Positions 1 to 9,397 are shown, numbered from the stretch's first letter. The stretch: DNA of 64,000 nt from CBFDBF01 sp050293315 (GCA_050293315.1 JBNKMS010000030.1:23933-87932); one strand, 5' to 3'. A program made the numbers and translations. The notes: generated by a model not told the origin, from the sequence alone.

Positions 1-2070
1 ATGGCCGCAGTATATTGCGGCCTCGAAGCCCCGGGGAGTGAGCCAGCCTGGGTTTCAGGCGCCCCATTTCCGGTTGTTAGGGATACCGGTACCTATCGCG
101 ATCTTTATGCCGAAGAAACCTTCCCTATGTATCCGCTGCTCTTCATCATAACCCGCGAATATCCAGCCATAGGCGGCCACCAGACAGTCCATTTCTCGGC
201 CGCCTATGGCTCCGGGGTAGAGTCCGAGGCGGTTATAAATGGACGCATCCTTGATGCGATCTACCATCGCCCCTCCATCGACCTAGAGTTGGTTATGGAT
301 GTATCCGACAGTATGAATGACCCAGCACCGGGTGGAGGAAGCGACAAACTGGTACTGATGCAGCAGGCCACAGACATACTCGTCAACTTCTTTCACGAAT
401 ATGGGCAGGTCGACGACAGGGTCGGGTTGGTCTCGTTCACCGATGATGCCGATATCCATGACGGGACATTCTATACACCACTTAGTGGTACTGGGCCAAT
501 ATCGGGCGAACTTGCCACACTCTCGACAGGACTCTGCACGGCCATGGGGGCGGGACTTAAGGAAGCCTTGCAATTGCTCGAACCCAGTCCCAGACAGCGC
601 TGTATCATCATGCTCACCGATGGGATGCAGAATATTGAGCCCTATTTGAGAAGAGTGTTTATCGTAGGGACAGGTTTTCGTCATCGCATCATGGATGATG
701 GAGGCTCGGGATGCACCGGTACACACTCGAGCACAGATCCAGACGACCCAACTAATTACGTCGAAGACTATAACACCAAGATATTCTCCATAGGGGTAGG
801 GATTACTGCGACCTATGAACCCACACTGGACGATGTATCCGATGCGACCGGAGGATTATATCTGGGAACTAATAATCCGACAGAAGAGCTCATTCTCACC
901 TATATGCTAGATATGTGTAAAAACCTGGAGGCGGGTTCGCCGACGGTCATACACCACCATGCAGGTATCTATCATCGCAAGGAGTGTCGAGCGGTAGAAA
1001 CATTTCTGGTGGATCAATCTGTCAGGAAATTAACCGCTATCCTGTCGTGGGAGAAAGAGCTGGATGGTGATCTGTCGTTCTGGCTGCGGGCGCCAGACGG
1101 TACACTGCTGGACCTGCATAAAGAGATGAGGCTCTTCGATACCTATGCCATGGCGACCGTCTACCTGCCCAATGAGAAGGATGGGGTAGAGCTACCCTAT
1201 GTCGGGCAGTGGGAGATGATCATTGGCGGTGTAACCGATAAGGGCAGCGTACCCTACCAGGCGATGGTCATAGGTGAAGACCCGGTACACCGGTTCAGGT
1301 TTGACTACCCGAGAAAGGTATATGAGGTGGGAGATATTGTGCCGTTGGCCATCTCTCTGACAGCGGAGAAGTACGCCTTGACAGATCCCATAGAGATCGT
1401 GTTGGAGCACTCCACTCTGCCGGTTCCTGTTACTGAACTCGTAGCCGAGTACAGGCCTAATCCGGAATTGATAAAGGAGCTAACCAGCGTCAACTGTGAG
1501 AAGTGCAAACAAAATCCGCTCGAACTCAAACTGGAGTCTCTCGCCCGCGATCCACGCATGCAGGATAGGCTTACCCCGATCTATAAGTCTTACTCGCTAA
1601 GCGCTGGAACTCTGGATTGTAAGATCGAGGAGAGGGAGGTCATTCTACCGGTAACCTTGGCTCAACCGGGACTAAACAATTACCGTGTCACTGCCCAATT
1701 CAGGGACAAAACAGGCAGTATAGTCTCGCGTACCAGCATGGTCTCCGTCCATGTAGACCCAGGAAAGGCAGACCCTAAAAAGTCAGTTGTTAAGCCGTTT
1801 TCTGCTTCAATCAAAGGGGCCAAAGAGATCATCGTGCACGTCACCCCACGCAATGCAGCCAACCAGCTGCTTGGACCGGGACTAAGTGCAGAGGAGTTTG
1901 AGCTCAAGATTGGTCGTAGCAGCCATGAACTACAGGTTGAAGACATGCTGGATGGCAGCTACAGGATCAAGGTGCCATTGGGTAAAAAGGCACCCGCCAA
2001 GAGCCAGCAGGCCAGTCTGACCCTTAAAGGGCAACCCCTGTGGAAGGGCACGATCGAGAAGCTCGTATAA
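1..2070 (+). CDS. von Willebrand factor A domain protein, probably cut at its N-terminus by the window edge
   Basis: The reading frame is open from the first base, so the ATG at position 1 may be internal and the true protein longer than the 689 residues seen. A vWA domain spans about residues 92-310. Its metal-ion-dependent adhesion site is visible as DVSDSM (D100, S102, S104), T180 and the LTDG segment (D207). The C-terminal half (about 330-689) looks like beta-sandwich modules with a GQWEMII strand, an arrangement seen in CLCA-like and other secreted vWA proteins. I infer an extracytoplasmic adhesion or scaffold role; the substrate is unknown. A strong terminator follows the stop codon. 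No signal peptide can be judged because the start is missing. Confidence 0.7.
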   Translation: MAAVYCGLEAPGSEPAWVSGAPFPVVRDTGTYRDLYAEETFPMYPLLFIITREYPAIGGHQTVHFSAAYGSGVESEAVINGRILDAIYHRPSIDLELVMDVSDSMNDPAPGGGSDKLVLMQQATDILVNFFHEYGQVDDRVGLVSFTDDADIHDGTFYTPLSGTGPISGELATLSTGLCTAMGAGLKEALQLLEPSPRQRCIIMLTDGMQNIEPYLRRVFIVGTGFRHRIMDDGGSGCTGTHSSTDPDDPTNYVEDYNTKIFSIGVGITATYEPTLDDVSDATGGLYLGTNNPTEELILTYMLDMCKNLEAGSPTVIHHHAGIYHRKECRAVETFLVDQSVRKLTAILSWEKELDGDLSFWLRAPDGTLLDLHKEMRLFDTYAMATVYLPNEKDGVELPYVGQWEMIIGGVTDKGSVPYQAMVIGEDPVHRFRFDYPRKVYEVGDIVPLAISLTAEKYALTDPIEIVLEHSTLPVPVTELVAEYRPNPELIKELTSVNCEKCKQNPLELKLESLARDPRMQDRLTPIYKSYSLSAGTLDCKIEEREVILPVTLAQPGLNNYRVTAQFRDKTGSIVSRTSMVSVHVDPGKADPKKSVVKPFSASIKGAKEIIVHVTPRNAANQLLGPGLSAEEFELKIGRSSHELQVEDMLDGSYRIKVPLGKKAPAKSQQASLTLKGQPLWKGTIEKLV

Positions 2071-2108
2071 CTAACCAAGGATTACTACACAAATAGCAAT
2101 CCACCTTG

Positions 2109-2166
2109 CCCGGTGGGCGATCATCCAAAAACCATCATGGATGATTCGCTCTCCGGGTATTTTTTG
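2109..2166 (+). terminator. Rho-independent terminator after the vWA gene
   Basis: A long imperfect hairpin runs from CCCGG at 2109 to CCGGG at 2157. It contains an inner ATCATCC/GGATGAT stem and is followed at once by TATTTTTTG. It lies 39 bases after the vWA stop codon. Confidence 0.75.
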
Positions 2167-2213
2167 CAGGCATGGACACACCAATATCCATATAGAACCA
2201 ACTCTTTGATCTA

Positions 2214-2621
2214 TTAACCCTCCGGCAGCGGTCTCGGGGACCTGGTCTCATCATCTACGGCCACATAGGTTATCTCCGCTGCAGCAACCTGCTCGATAGT
2301 CTCGGGATCACTCTCCCGCTCAGAGTAAACATCCACCTTTACCCTGACAGATGTCCTACCGCGCCTGATCACCTCGGCATAACAGCTGACCAGATCACCG
2401 ACCAGCACCGGCTTGATAAACAGGAACTCATGCACCGCCACAGTGACCACCCGTCCCTTAGCGACCTGGATGGCAACGATGCTGCCAGCGATATCGGCCC
2501 GCGACATCAGCCAGCCCCCAAATATATCTCCGGCGGTGTTGGTATCGGCCGGCATTGCAACCACCCGAACGGTCAGCTGGCGCTCTCCTACATGACGTGG
2601 CTCAACATTATCGCAAGACAT
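2214..2621 (-). CDS. yciA: Acyl-CoA thioesterase, YciA type (hotdog fold)
   Basis: Hydrolyses acyl-CoA thioesters in the cytoplasm. The protein is about 135 residues, the family's usual size. It carries the YciA signature near the N-terminus, PADTN followed by GDIFGGWLMS, where the Asp and Gly residues belong to the hotdog active site. Further on, VHEFLFIKPVLVGDLV fits the central helix and strand. I chose the ATG at 2621 because GAGG lies nine bases upstream; the ATG three codons earlier touches that GAGG. It is a monocistronic gene between the vWA terminator and sbcB, on the same strand as sbcB and 41 bases after it. Confidence 0.85.
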   Translation of the reverse strand: MSCDNVEPRHVGERQLTVRVVAMPADTNTAGDIFGGWLMSRADIAGSIVAIQVAKGRVVTVAVHEFLFIKPVLVGDLVSCYAEVIRRGRTSVRVKVDVYSERESDPETIEQVAAAEITYVAVDDETRSPRPLPEG

Positions 2622-2662
2622 AATCAACATCCTCAGCAGTTAACTCTATTCTTGTTAACATA

Positions 2663-4090
2663 TTACACCCCGATCACCTCAGGCCAGTCGGCAAGCTCGG
2701 ACAGCACCCTGCGCTTATCCTCGCCCAGGGCTGGATCGACCATCATGCGAGAGAGGGTCGACCGATACTCCTCCAGGGTTATCCCACCCATCTCCTGACT
2801 ACAGAGACGCTGCTGCCGAAACTCATTCCAGCGTGTACGCTCTTCAACCGATAGACTCTGCGGCCAGTTTCTGGCGCGATAGCGGAACAGCATCTCCGGC
2901 AGACGTTCATCTGAAAAATCAAGATTAAGGTCGGCAAGTTCTGCAACCGGAGTAGCACGTACATACTCCATTAGGCGCCTGTCCCCATCTGAGAAAAAGC
3001 CGCCACCATATAGGGCCTGATCGGGATCTGTTATTGGTCCAAAATCCTGGCCGGTATATACCTGTTGAATCTTTGTATCCAGTCCAGCCTGTCGGATCAT
3101 ATCCAGGTGTTTTTCAGCCTGCGCCACATCTATTCCCCACTCATCAGCCGCACTGTCAGTAAGCGTGCCCATGGGAACCACCACAGGGCATTTGTTTATA
3201 TGTACCTCTTTTAGGGGAATCCGCTCCACACCATCAGGCAGATCAGCCTGGGAGATAAATACCCGTTGCTGTATCTCTTCCGCACTCAGCTCTATCATCT
3301 TGGTTGGGTCAACCCGCAGGTCATATACCACCACGGAATTTTTATTTATTGGATGATTCACCAGAGGTGCCACCATGGCGATACAACCATCCTTTGCCGG
3401 ATACTTTGATGAGACATGCAGCACTGGCTGTTTACTGGTTACATTCAGCTGCTCCGCCACCAGCTGTTTATTACGCATCTTCAACTGATACTCAAATAGG
3501 CGTGGCTGTTTCTCCTTTATCAGTTTTGCCATAGCGATAGTGGCATACACATCGGAGAGGGCATCATGCGCCTCGGCATGCTCAATACCGTTGGCCACCG
3601 TCAGCTCCTCCAGACGAAAGCTGGTTACGCCATCATCTTTTATCGGCCACTCTATCCCTTCGGGACGCAGAGCGCGGGTAAGACGCACTACATCGATAAT
3701 ATCCCAGCGTGAGTTACCGTTCATATGCTCCCTGGCATAGGGTTCGAAGAAATTTCGATATAGACCAAAACGGGTAACCTCGTCATCGAAACGGATATTG
3801 TTGTAACCTACGGAACAGGTCCCAGGCTTGGCCATCTCATGATGGATGGCCTGAAAGAACTCTGCCTCAGCCACACCATTTGCCATGGCATATTGCGGTG
3901 TGATACAGGTAACCAGACAGGCTTTGGGGTGGGGCAGCATATCGTCCGCCGGCTTGCAGTATTGAATCAGGGGCTTACCAATTACGTTCAGCTCAGCATC
4001 GGTTCGAATACCGGCAAACTGGGAGGGCCGATCTCGCCGTGGATCGGTGCCCCATGTCTCGTAGTCGTGCCAATAGAAGCTAAACGTCAT
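2663..4090 (-). CDS. sbcB: Exodeoxyribonuclease I
   Basis: Digests single-stranded DNA 3' to 5' and acts in recombination and mismatch repair. The 475-residue length equals that of E. coli SbcB. DEDDh exonuclease residues are visible: the DYETWGTDP segment near residue 10 (Asp and Glu), GYNNIRFDDE around residue 95-105, and HDALSDVYAT around residue 180 (catalytic His and last Asp). The SH3-like and C-terminal helical domains follow, ending in an LPEMLFRYRARNWP segment typical of the family. The start has GGTGG upstream. It is transcribed towards yciA. Confidence 0.93.
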   Translation of the reverse strand: MTFSFYWHDYETWGTDPRRDRPSQFAGIRTDAELNVIGKPLIQYCKPADDMLPHPKACLVTCITPQYAMANGVAEAEFFQAIHHEMAKPGTCSVGYNNIRFDDEVTRFGLYRNFFEPYAREHMNGNSRWDIIDVVRLTRALRPEGIEWPIKDDGVTSFRLEELTVANGIEHAEAHDALSDVYATIAMAKLIKEKQPRLFEYQLKMRNKQLVAEQLNVTSKQPVLHVSSKYPAKDGCIAMVAPLVNHPINKNSVVVYDLRVDPTKMIELSAEEIQQRVFISQADLPDGVERIPLKEVHINKCPVVVPMGTLTDSAADEWGIDVAQAEKHLDMIRQAGLDTKIQQVYTGQDFGPITDPDQALYGGGFFSDGDRRLMEYVRATPVAELADLNLDFSDERLPEMLFRYRARNWPQSLSVEERTRWNEFRQQRLCSQEMGGITLEEYRSTLSRMMVDPALGEDKRRVLSELADWPEVIGV

Positions 4091-4197
4091 ACCATTCCAC
4101 CACCAGGGTTACGATCGATTTACCCACCGTAACCACCAAAAGATCCATGAATTATGCAACAATTCGGGGCTGAAGTCTGACTGGAGAGGGAAAGGTA

Positions 4198-4680
4198 GTG
4201 GACACATTCAGCCATGCACTCTGGGGAAGGGGCCTATTTGGCTATCGCGGTCACCCGTGGCTGGCGCTGCTATTCGGCGCCATGCCTGACCTGAGCAGCT
4301 TCGGTCTATTAATGATCTATCGCCTGTTTAACGGCACCTATGTCCCCGGTCCGCCACCGCTGGCGACAATGCCTGAGTGGGTATTCAGCTCCTATAACCT
4401 GACCCATAGCTTTGTCGTCGCCCTGCTGCTGGTTTGGTTGGCGGCCCTTATGAATCGTGCTGTAGCCTTCGCCATGCTGGGGTGGCCTTTTCACATCTGC
4501 CTTGACTTCCCTTTTCACACTGCAAAATATTTTCCAACCAAGATCTTCTGGCCGCTGTCTGACTTCTATGTTGATGGCGTATCCTGGGCCACTCCTGCAG
4601 TCTGGTTCCCCAATATCGCCGGGCTGATTGTGCTGTTTGTCTGGCGCTATATGCAGCGAAAAAAGGCTAAAGATCTTTAG
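4198..4680 (+). CDS. Small integral membrane protein with YdjM-like metal-binding pattern
   Basis: A 160-residue protein starting with GTG, with AAAGG just upstream. It has about four hydrophobic segments. Conserved polar positions stand out: FSHALWG at the N-terminus, MPDLSSF, NLTHSFV and FHICLDFPFHT. This His/Asp pattern inside membrane segments resembles the YdjM-like (DUF457) putative metal-dependent membrane hydrolases, although the protein is shorter than most of them. No function is assigned. It stands alone on the plus strand, convergent with the rplS operon, and the terminator at 4713-4743 separates them. Confidence 0.6.
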   Translation: MDTFSHALWGRGLFGYRGHPWLALLFGAMPDLSSFGLLMIYRLFNGTYVPGPPPLATMPEWVFSSYNLTHSFVVALLLVWLAALMNRAVAFAMLGWPFHICLDFPFHTAKYFPTKIFWPLSDFYVDGVSWATPAVWFPNIAGLIVLFVWRYMQRKKAKDL

Positions 4681-4712
4681 CACCTCTCAAAGCCAGCATA
4701 ACAGGTAGACGC

Positions 4713-4743
4713 AAAAAGGCCGCCCTATATACATAGGGCGGCC
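4713..4743 (-). terminator. Rho-independent terminator of the rpsP-rimM-trmD-rplS operon
   Basis: A perfect 11-bp stem (GGCCGCCCTAT at 4718-4728, its complement at 4733-4743) with a 4-base loop. Read on the minus strand it is followed by TTTTT. It lies 54 bases after rplS. Confidence 0.9.
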
Positions 4744-4796
4744 TCTGTTCTCTTCTGCTGTCCCTCCCGTTCCAGGTCGGAACAACCCGGGGCCAT

Positions 4797-5141
4797 CTAG
4801 ATCTTCTCTTTGATCCTGGCTGCCTTACCGGTACGACCACGCAGATAGTAGAGCTTGGCACTGCGAACATCACCACGCCGGGTCACTTTGATGCTGTCAA
4901 TCATGGCGCTGTAGGTCTGAAAGGTACGCTCAACCCCTTCACCGTGAGATATCTTGCGCACGGTAAAGGCGGAGTTTAGGCCGCGGTTACGCTTGCTGAT
5001 AACCAGGCCTTCATATGCCTGCAGCCGTTCGCGCTCGCCCTCTTTCACCTTCACCTGGACAATCACCGTGTCTCCGGCTCTAAAATCCGGAATCTCGCGG
5101 CCCATCTGTTCGGCTTCAAGTTCCTGTATGATCTTGCTCAT
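4797..5141 (-). CDS. rplS: 50S ribosomal protein L19
   Basis: Structural protein of the large ribosomal subunit at the interface with 30S. It has 114 residues, the normal length. It opens MSKIIQELEAEQM and contains the family segment FRAGDTVIVQVKV, then GVVISK-like (EGLVISKRNRG) and the basic C-terminus RTGKAARIKEKI. The start at 5141 is preferred over an upstream in-frame ATG because GAGAGG precedes it and the length then matches L19. It is the last gene of the operon, 22 bases after trmD, and is followed by a strong terminator. Confidence 0.96.
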   Translation of the reverse strand: MSKIIQELEAEQMGREIPDFRAGDTVIVQVKVKEGERERLQAYEGLVISKRNRGLNSAFTVRKISHGEGVERTFQTYSAMIDSIKVTRRGDVRSAKLYYLRGRTGKAARIKEKI

Positions 5142-5163
5142 GATCCTCTCACTCCCACTTATC

Positions 5164-5907
5164 TCAACTGGCACTATTATGTGCCGCAATAAACTCTTCC
5201 AGCAGAAGCCTCTCTGCTGCACTTAAATCTCGTGCCTCCAGCAACTCCGGCCGCCGTATCCAGGTACGACCCAGTGACTGCTGCAATCGCCAGCGACGTA
5301 TCGCCGCATGGTCACCACTACGCAACACCTCCGGCACCGTCTCGCCCTCGAACACCTCCGGACGCGTGTAGTGCGGGCAGTCCAGCAGACCATCCATATA
5401 GGAGTCCTGCTCTGCTGAATCGGCATCTCCCAGTGCCCCCGGAAGCAGCCGTATCACGCTATCCATCAGCACCAGAGCAGGCAGCTCTCCACCGCTGAGG
5501 ACGTAATCTCCGATCGACCACTCCTCGTCGACGTGGTGACTTATGAGCCGTTCATCGACCCCCTCGTAGCGTCCAGCAACCAGGATGGTCCCATCCCGCT
5601 CTGCCAGCTCTCGCACCCCAGCCTGATCCAACCTGCGCCCCTGGGGGCTTAGGTAGGCGACCCGTGCTCCTGGCTGTGCCTCCCTGGCTGCAGTGATGGC
5701 CGCCTGCAGCGGCTCTGCCAGCATCACCATTCCAGGACCACCGCCGTATGGTCGGTCATCCACGGTGCGGTGGGTATCGTTGGTATAGTCCCGCGGATTC
5801 CACAGGGAAAGATCTACCAACCCACTGGCCACTGCACGCCCAGTAACGCCCTCGCCAACCATGGCCTGAATCATCTGCGGGAACAGGGTAACCACATCAA
5901 AACGCAT
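5164..5907 (-). CDS. trmD: tRNA (guanine-37-N1)-methyltransferase
   Basis: Methylates G37 of tRNAs that read CNN codons, preventing +1 frameshifting. At 247 residues it is normal in size. SPOUT-fold markers are clear: MRFDVVTLFPQM at the start, YGGGPGMVM near residue 55-65, LSPQGRRLDQ, LVAGRYEGVDERL near residue 110-120, and IGDYVLSGGELPAL in the trefoil-knot S-adenosylmethionine site. It lies third in the conserved rpsP-rimM-trmD-rplS operon, 13 bases after rimM. Confidence 0.96.
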   Translation of the reverse strand: MRFDVVTLFPQMIQAMVGEGVTGRAVASGLVDLSLWNPRDYTNDTHRTVDDRPYGGGPGMVMLAEPLQAAITAAREAQPGARVAYLSPQGRRLDQAGVRELAERDGTILVAGRYEGVDERLISHHVDEEWSIGDYVLSGGELPALVLMDSVIRLLPGALGDADSAEQDSYMDGLLDCPHYTRPEVFEGETVPEVLRSGDHAAIRRWRLQQSLGRTWIRRPELLEARDLSAAERLLLEEFIAAHNSAS

Positions 5908-5920
5908 AGCGCCAATCCCG

Positions 5921-6439
5921 TCAGAACTCCGGGTCCCACTCTACGGTTATCACCCCACCATCGAGATCAACCTCGGATATTACCTGGTCGATAAACGGGA
6001 GCAGCCGTTCGCGCTCACCCTTTACCACCATTACATCATTAGCCCCGGTCTCCAGCAGGTGATCCACCCTGCCCAGATCGGTCCCCTCCGTGGTCCTCAC
6101 CTGCAGACCCTCCAGGTCTGCCCAATAAAACCTACCCTCTTCCGCTGCCGGCAGCTGCTCTCGCCTGATGGCAATCTCTCTCCCTACCAACTCTGCCGCC
6201 AGATCCCTATCGCTGCATCCACGCAGCTGCGCAATTATCCCTTTACCGTGTGCCTTCCCGGCCTCAAGCTGGAACTCCTCCCAACCTCCGTCCTGTGCCA
6301 GGTACCAGCTACTGTAATCCAAAATATTGGTACGGGGAGAGGTGTGGGAAAACACCTTTACCCAGCCCTTAACACCAAACAGGCCAGAGATCCTACCCAG
6401 GATGACCCACTCAGAGCCATCTTCCGCCACTCCGGGCAT
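5921..6439 (-). CDS. rimM: 16S rRNA processing protein RimM
   Basis: Assembly factor that binds S19 and helps mature the 30S head domain. It has 172 residues. The N-terminal RimM barrel carries ILGRISGLFGVKGWVKV (about residues 13-29). The C-terminal PRC-barrel-like part has FYWADLEGLQV and ANDVMVVKG, followed by LLPFIDQVISEVDL. It sits 15 bases after rpsP and 13 before trmD, as in most gammaproteobacteria. Confidence 0.95.
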   Translation of the reverse strand: MPGVAEDGSEWVILGRISGLFGVKGWVKVFSHTSPRTNILDYSSWYLAQDGGWEEFQLEAGKAHGKGIIAQLRGCSDRDLAAELVGREIAIRREQLPAAEEGRFYWADLEGLQVRTTEGTDLGRVDHLLETGANDVMVVKGERERLLPFIDQVISEVDLDGGVITVEWDPEF

Positions 6440-6454
6440 CGATCCAGGTACCCG

Positions 6455-6706
6455 CTATGCTGCGGCCTTGGCGTGGTCCTTGAGCAGTTTAGATACACGC
6501 TCAGAGGGCTGTGCGCCGTGGGAGACCCAGTGGTCTACACGCTCACGATCCACCCTCAGACTCTCTTCACCGCCAGTAGCTATAGGGTTAAAAAAGCCGA
6601 CCCGCTCAATATAGCGGCCATCTCTAGGCTTGCGGCTATCTGCCACCACAATGTGATAAAAGGGCCTCTTCTTGGCGCCCGCACGTGCAAGACGAATAGT
6701 TACCAT
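6455..6706 (-). CDS. rpsP: 30S ribosomal protein S16
   Basis: Small-subunit protein needed for 30S assembly. It has 83 residues, the normal length. It begins MVTIRLARAGAKKRPFYHIV and continues with VADSRKPRDGRYIERVGFFNP, both diagnostic of S16. The start has AAGG seven bases upstream. It is the first gene of the operon and is preceded by a sigma-70 type promoter about 80 bases upstream. Confidence 0.97.
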   Translation of the reverse strand: MVTIRLARAGAKKRPFYHIVVADSRKPRDGRYIERVGFFNPIATGGEESLRVDRERVDHWVSHGAQPSERVSKLLKDHAKAAA

Positions 6707-6785
6707 GGTTAAACCTTAAATAATATAGATATCTGTTATACCCACGCACCACCGGACAACAGGCCCAATGGCAGGTAAACCGGGC

Positions 6786-6813
6786 ATTGTACGGCATTTT
6801 TGGGAAAAGTGAA
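6786..6813 (-). promoter_or_regulatory. Sigma-70 type promoter of the rpsP operon
   Basis: Read on the minus strand: TTCACT, 16 bases, TACAAT. The -10 is near consensus and the -35 matches 4 of 6. It lies about 80 bases upstream of rpsP and no other promoter is as good in this gap. Confidence 0.6.
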
Positions 6814-7018
6814 GTATTTATTGAGTGATATTGGGGCCACTACAACCACCCCATGACCCTAACTGCCGGCCCGATACCCATAGCCCGTATATAGTATCAG
6901 CATCCCTGGGAACCGGCGGAATTTGTAGCCGTTACGGCGGAATAGGTCGAGGCAACGCCCGATGCCCTTTCCACCTGTTTTTTTGGCCGCAAATAGGCGC
7001 AAATACTAGCAAATATGG
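6814..7018. other. Intergenic stretch between the rpsP promoter and the ffh stop codon
   Basis: No gene, tRNA or clear terminator is seen here. The run of seven T at about 6979-6986 has no GC stem before it in either direction. The stretch may hold the 3' end of the ffh transcript. Confidence 0.4.
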
Positions 7019-8374
7019 CTAAAACGGCATGCCTCCGTCTAAACCCTTCATACCCCGCATCATCTTGGCCATGCCCCCACCCTTCATCTTCTTCATCATC
7101 TTCTGCATCTGGGTGAACTGTTTCAGCAGCTTGTTCACCTGCTGTACCTGGGTGCCAGAGCCGGCCGCGATACGACGCTTGCGCGAGCCCTTGATCACCG
7201 CCGGAAAGCGACGTTCATGGGGTGTCATTGAGTTTATTATGGCCACCAGTCGCCCCATCTCCTTGTCATTGACCTGACTTTTGACCCGCTCTGGCACCTG
7301 CCCCATCCCCGGGAGTTTGTCCATTAGAGAGCTCATGCCACCCATGCTGGACATCTGCTCCAGCTGCCCCCTGAAATCCTCCAGATCGAAACCCTTGCCC
7401 TTCTGCAGTTTCTTTGCCAGCTTCTCAGCCTTGGCGCGGTCTACCTTACGCTCCACCTCCTCTACCAGGGTCAGGATATCGCCCATACCGAGGATCCTGG
7501 AGGCCACCCGCTCCGGATGAAACGGCTCCAGCTCCGTGCTCTTCTCCCCAATACCCAGGAACTTGATCGGTTTGCCGGTGATCTGGCGAATAGAGAGGGC
7601 AGCACCACCTCTGGCATCACCATCCGCCTTGGTGAGAATCACACCGGTCAGCGGCAGCGCCTGATCAAACGCCCTGGCCGTATTGGCGGCATCCTGCCCG
7701 GTCATGCTATCCACAACAAATAGCGTCTCTATCGGCCCTACCGCAGCGTGCAGCTGCTTTATCTCCCCCATCATCTCATCATCTACGTGGAGACGACCGG
7801 CGGTATCAATAATCAATACATCAACAAATTTCTTACGCGCCTGCTCCAGGGCATTGCTGGCTATCGCCAGCGGCTGCTGCTCTCTGCTGCTGGGACAAAA
7901 CTCTGCACCCACCTCTGTGGCCAGGGTCTGGAGCTGCTCGATAGCGGCAGGACGATAGACGTCACAACTCACCACCATGGTGGATTTCTTCTGACTCTCT
8001 TTTAACCAACGCGCCAACTTGGCCACACTGGTGGTCTTGCCAGAGCCCTGGAGGCCAGCCATCAGGATCACCGCCGGTGGAGTAGTGGCCAGGTTCAGCC
8101 CCTCGTTGGCCTCACCCATCAGGCTGGTCAACTCATCGCTGACTATTTTTATGAACGCCTGTCCCGGGGTAAGGCTACGCGCCACCTCTTCACCCAGGGC
8201 CTTCTCCTTCACCTGTTGGGTAAAGCTGCGCACCACCGGCAGGGCGACATCCGCCTCCAGCAACGCCCGGCGCACCTCCCGCAGTGACTCCTCTATATTC
8301 TCTTCACTCAGGCGCCCCTGCCCCTTAAGTCTGTTGAGGACGCCACCAAGCCTGTCGGACAAATTTTCAAACAT
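7019..8374 (-). CDS. ffh: Signal recognition particle protein (SRP54 homologue)
   Basis: GTPase that binds 4.5S RNA and signal sequences to target inner-membrane proteins. It has 451 residues. The N domain covers residues 1-90. The G domain has the P-loop GLQGSGKTTS (about 108-117), DTAGR near 190 and TKADGDARGG near 245-255. The methionine-rich M domain (about 325-451) ends in the KMMKKMKGGGMAKMM tail. The start has GAAGAG upstream. Neighbours rpsP and ypjD are the usual ones. Confidence 0.97.
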   Translation of the reverse strand: MFENLSDRLGGVLNRLKGQGRLSEENIEESLREVRRALLEADVALPVVRSFTQQVKEKALGEEVARSLTPGQAFIKIVSDELTSLMGEANEGLNLATTPPAVILMAGLQGSGKTTSVAKLARWLKESQKKSTMVVSCDVYRPAAIEQLQTLATEVGAEFCPSSREQQPLAIASNALEQARKKFVDVLIIDTAGRLHVDDEMMGEIKQLHAAVGPIETLFVVDSMTGQDAANTARAFDQALPLTGVILTKADGDARGGAALSIRQITGKPIKFLGIGEKSTELEPFHPERVASRILGMGDILTLVEEVERKVDRAKAEKLAKKLQKGKGFDLEDFRGQLEQMSSMGGMSSLMDKLPGMGQVPERVKSQVNDKEMGRLVAIINSMTPHERRFPAVIKGSRKRRIAAGSGTQVQQVNKLLKQFTQMQKMMKKMKGGGMAKMMRGMKGLDGGMPF

Positions 8375-8579
8375 ATCTACTCTTCTCTATTCAGGAATCT
8401 CTGCACTTCAAGGGGATATTCCGTCTCTAAGAATTCCAAGGAAGGCATTCTTTAGAGGTCCCCATAAACCAGGTGCCATTATAGCAGGGTCGCTAGGTTT
8501 ATCCGTTTACTCAGAAAATTCGTGGGTAGGAAAAACCTCCTTCCCACCCCCCCGCCAAGTATGCGATCATCAGCCGATC

Positions 8580-9386
8580 ATGAGTACGCAGCTACTAGCA
8601 ATACCTGCGATCCTGCTGTACCTGGCCAGCGCCCTGCTAATCGGGCTCTGCCTGTTTGGTAACAGCAACTGCAGACAGCGGGCACGCCGTCCCGGGGTCC
8701 ATTTAGGCCTGGGCGGCGCAGTACTGCATGCCGCCCTGTTGTATCAAAATATCTTTGTTGCCGCCGGGATCAATCTAGGTTTCTTTAATGCCATCTCGCT
8801 GGTAGCCTGGATAATCGTTCTAGTGCTAATGCTCTCCACACTGACCAAGCCGGTAGAGAACCTTGGCATCGTACTCCTGCCACTGGCGGCGATAGCAATC
8901 GCCCTGGACATGAGCTTTGAATCTGCCCGCTTCCTTGCGGCGGACGCCCCCTGGGGACTACGGGTACATGTTCTGATCTCGCTCCTGGCCTACAGTCTGC
9001 TCGCCATGGCCAGTGTGCAGGCGATCCTGCTGGCCATACAGGACCACCATCTCCATAGTGGCCACCCTGGCGGTTTCATCCGTGCCCTGCCTCCGTTGCA
9101 GACAATGGAGGCGCTGCTGTTTGAGATGATCGGGGCCGGTTTTCTCTTGCTCACCATATCGCTACTCAGTGGCCTGCTGTTTCTGGATGATATGTTTGCC
9201 CAGAGGCTGGTACACAAAAGCATCCTCTCCATTATCGCCTGGTTGGTGTTCGGCACACTGCTGTGGGGGCGCCACCGGTTCGGCTGGCGCGGACAGAAGG
9301 CCCTTACCTGGACCCTGGTAGGATTTGTGGTACTTATGCTGGCCTATTTCGGCAGCAAGTTTGTTGTTGAGCTGATACTGGCCTAG
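8580..9386 (+). CDS. ypjD: Inner membrane protein, CcsA/YpjD cytochrome c assembly family
   Basis: About 268 residues with some eight membrane segments, the size of E. coli YpjD. The family contains the heme-handling CcsA fold; YpjD itself has no settled function. Visible family features are the N-terminal LLYLASALLIGLCLF helix, LISLLAYSLLAMASVQAILLA (two pieces around residues 138-158) and the C-terminal TLLWGRHRFGWRGQKALTW loop that holds the conserved His. The frame is open far upstream, but that part is the antisense of ffh; I start at the ATG at 8580, which opens the first membrane helix, although its ribosome site is weak. It is divergent from ffh, the arrangement found in E. coli and relatives. 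Confidence 0.85.
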   Translation: MSTQLLAIPAILLYLASALLIGLCLFGNSNCRQRARRPGVHLGLGGAVLHAALLYQNIFVAAGINLGFFNAISLVAWIIVLVLMLSTLTKPVENLGIVLLPLAAIAIALDMSFESARFLAADAPWGLRVHVLISLLAYSLLAMASVQAILLAIQDHHLHSGHPGGFIRALPPLQTMEALLFEMIGAGFLLLTISLLSGLLFLDDMFAQRLVHKSILSIIAWLVFGTLLWGRHRFGWRGQKALTWTLVGFVVLMLAYFGSKFVVELILA

Positions 9387-9397
9387 CCGGGCTCGGG

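Noticed and set aside
5142..5222. N-terminal extension of L19 by 27 residues.
   Set aside because: It overlaps the end of trmD, whereas the ATG at 5141 has a ribosome site and gives the normal L19 length.
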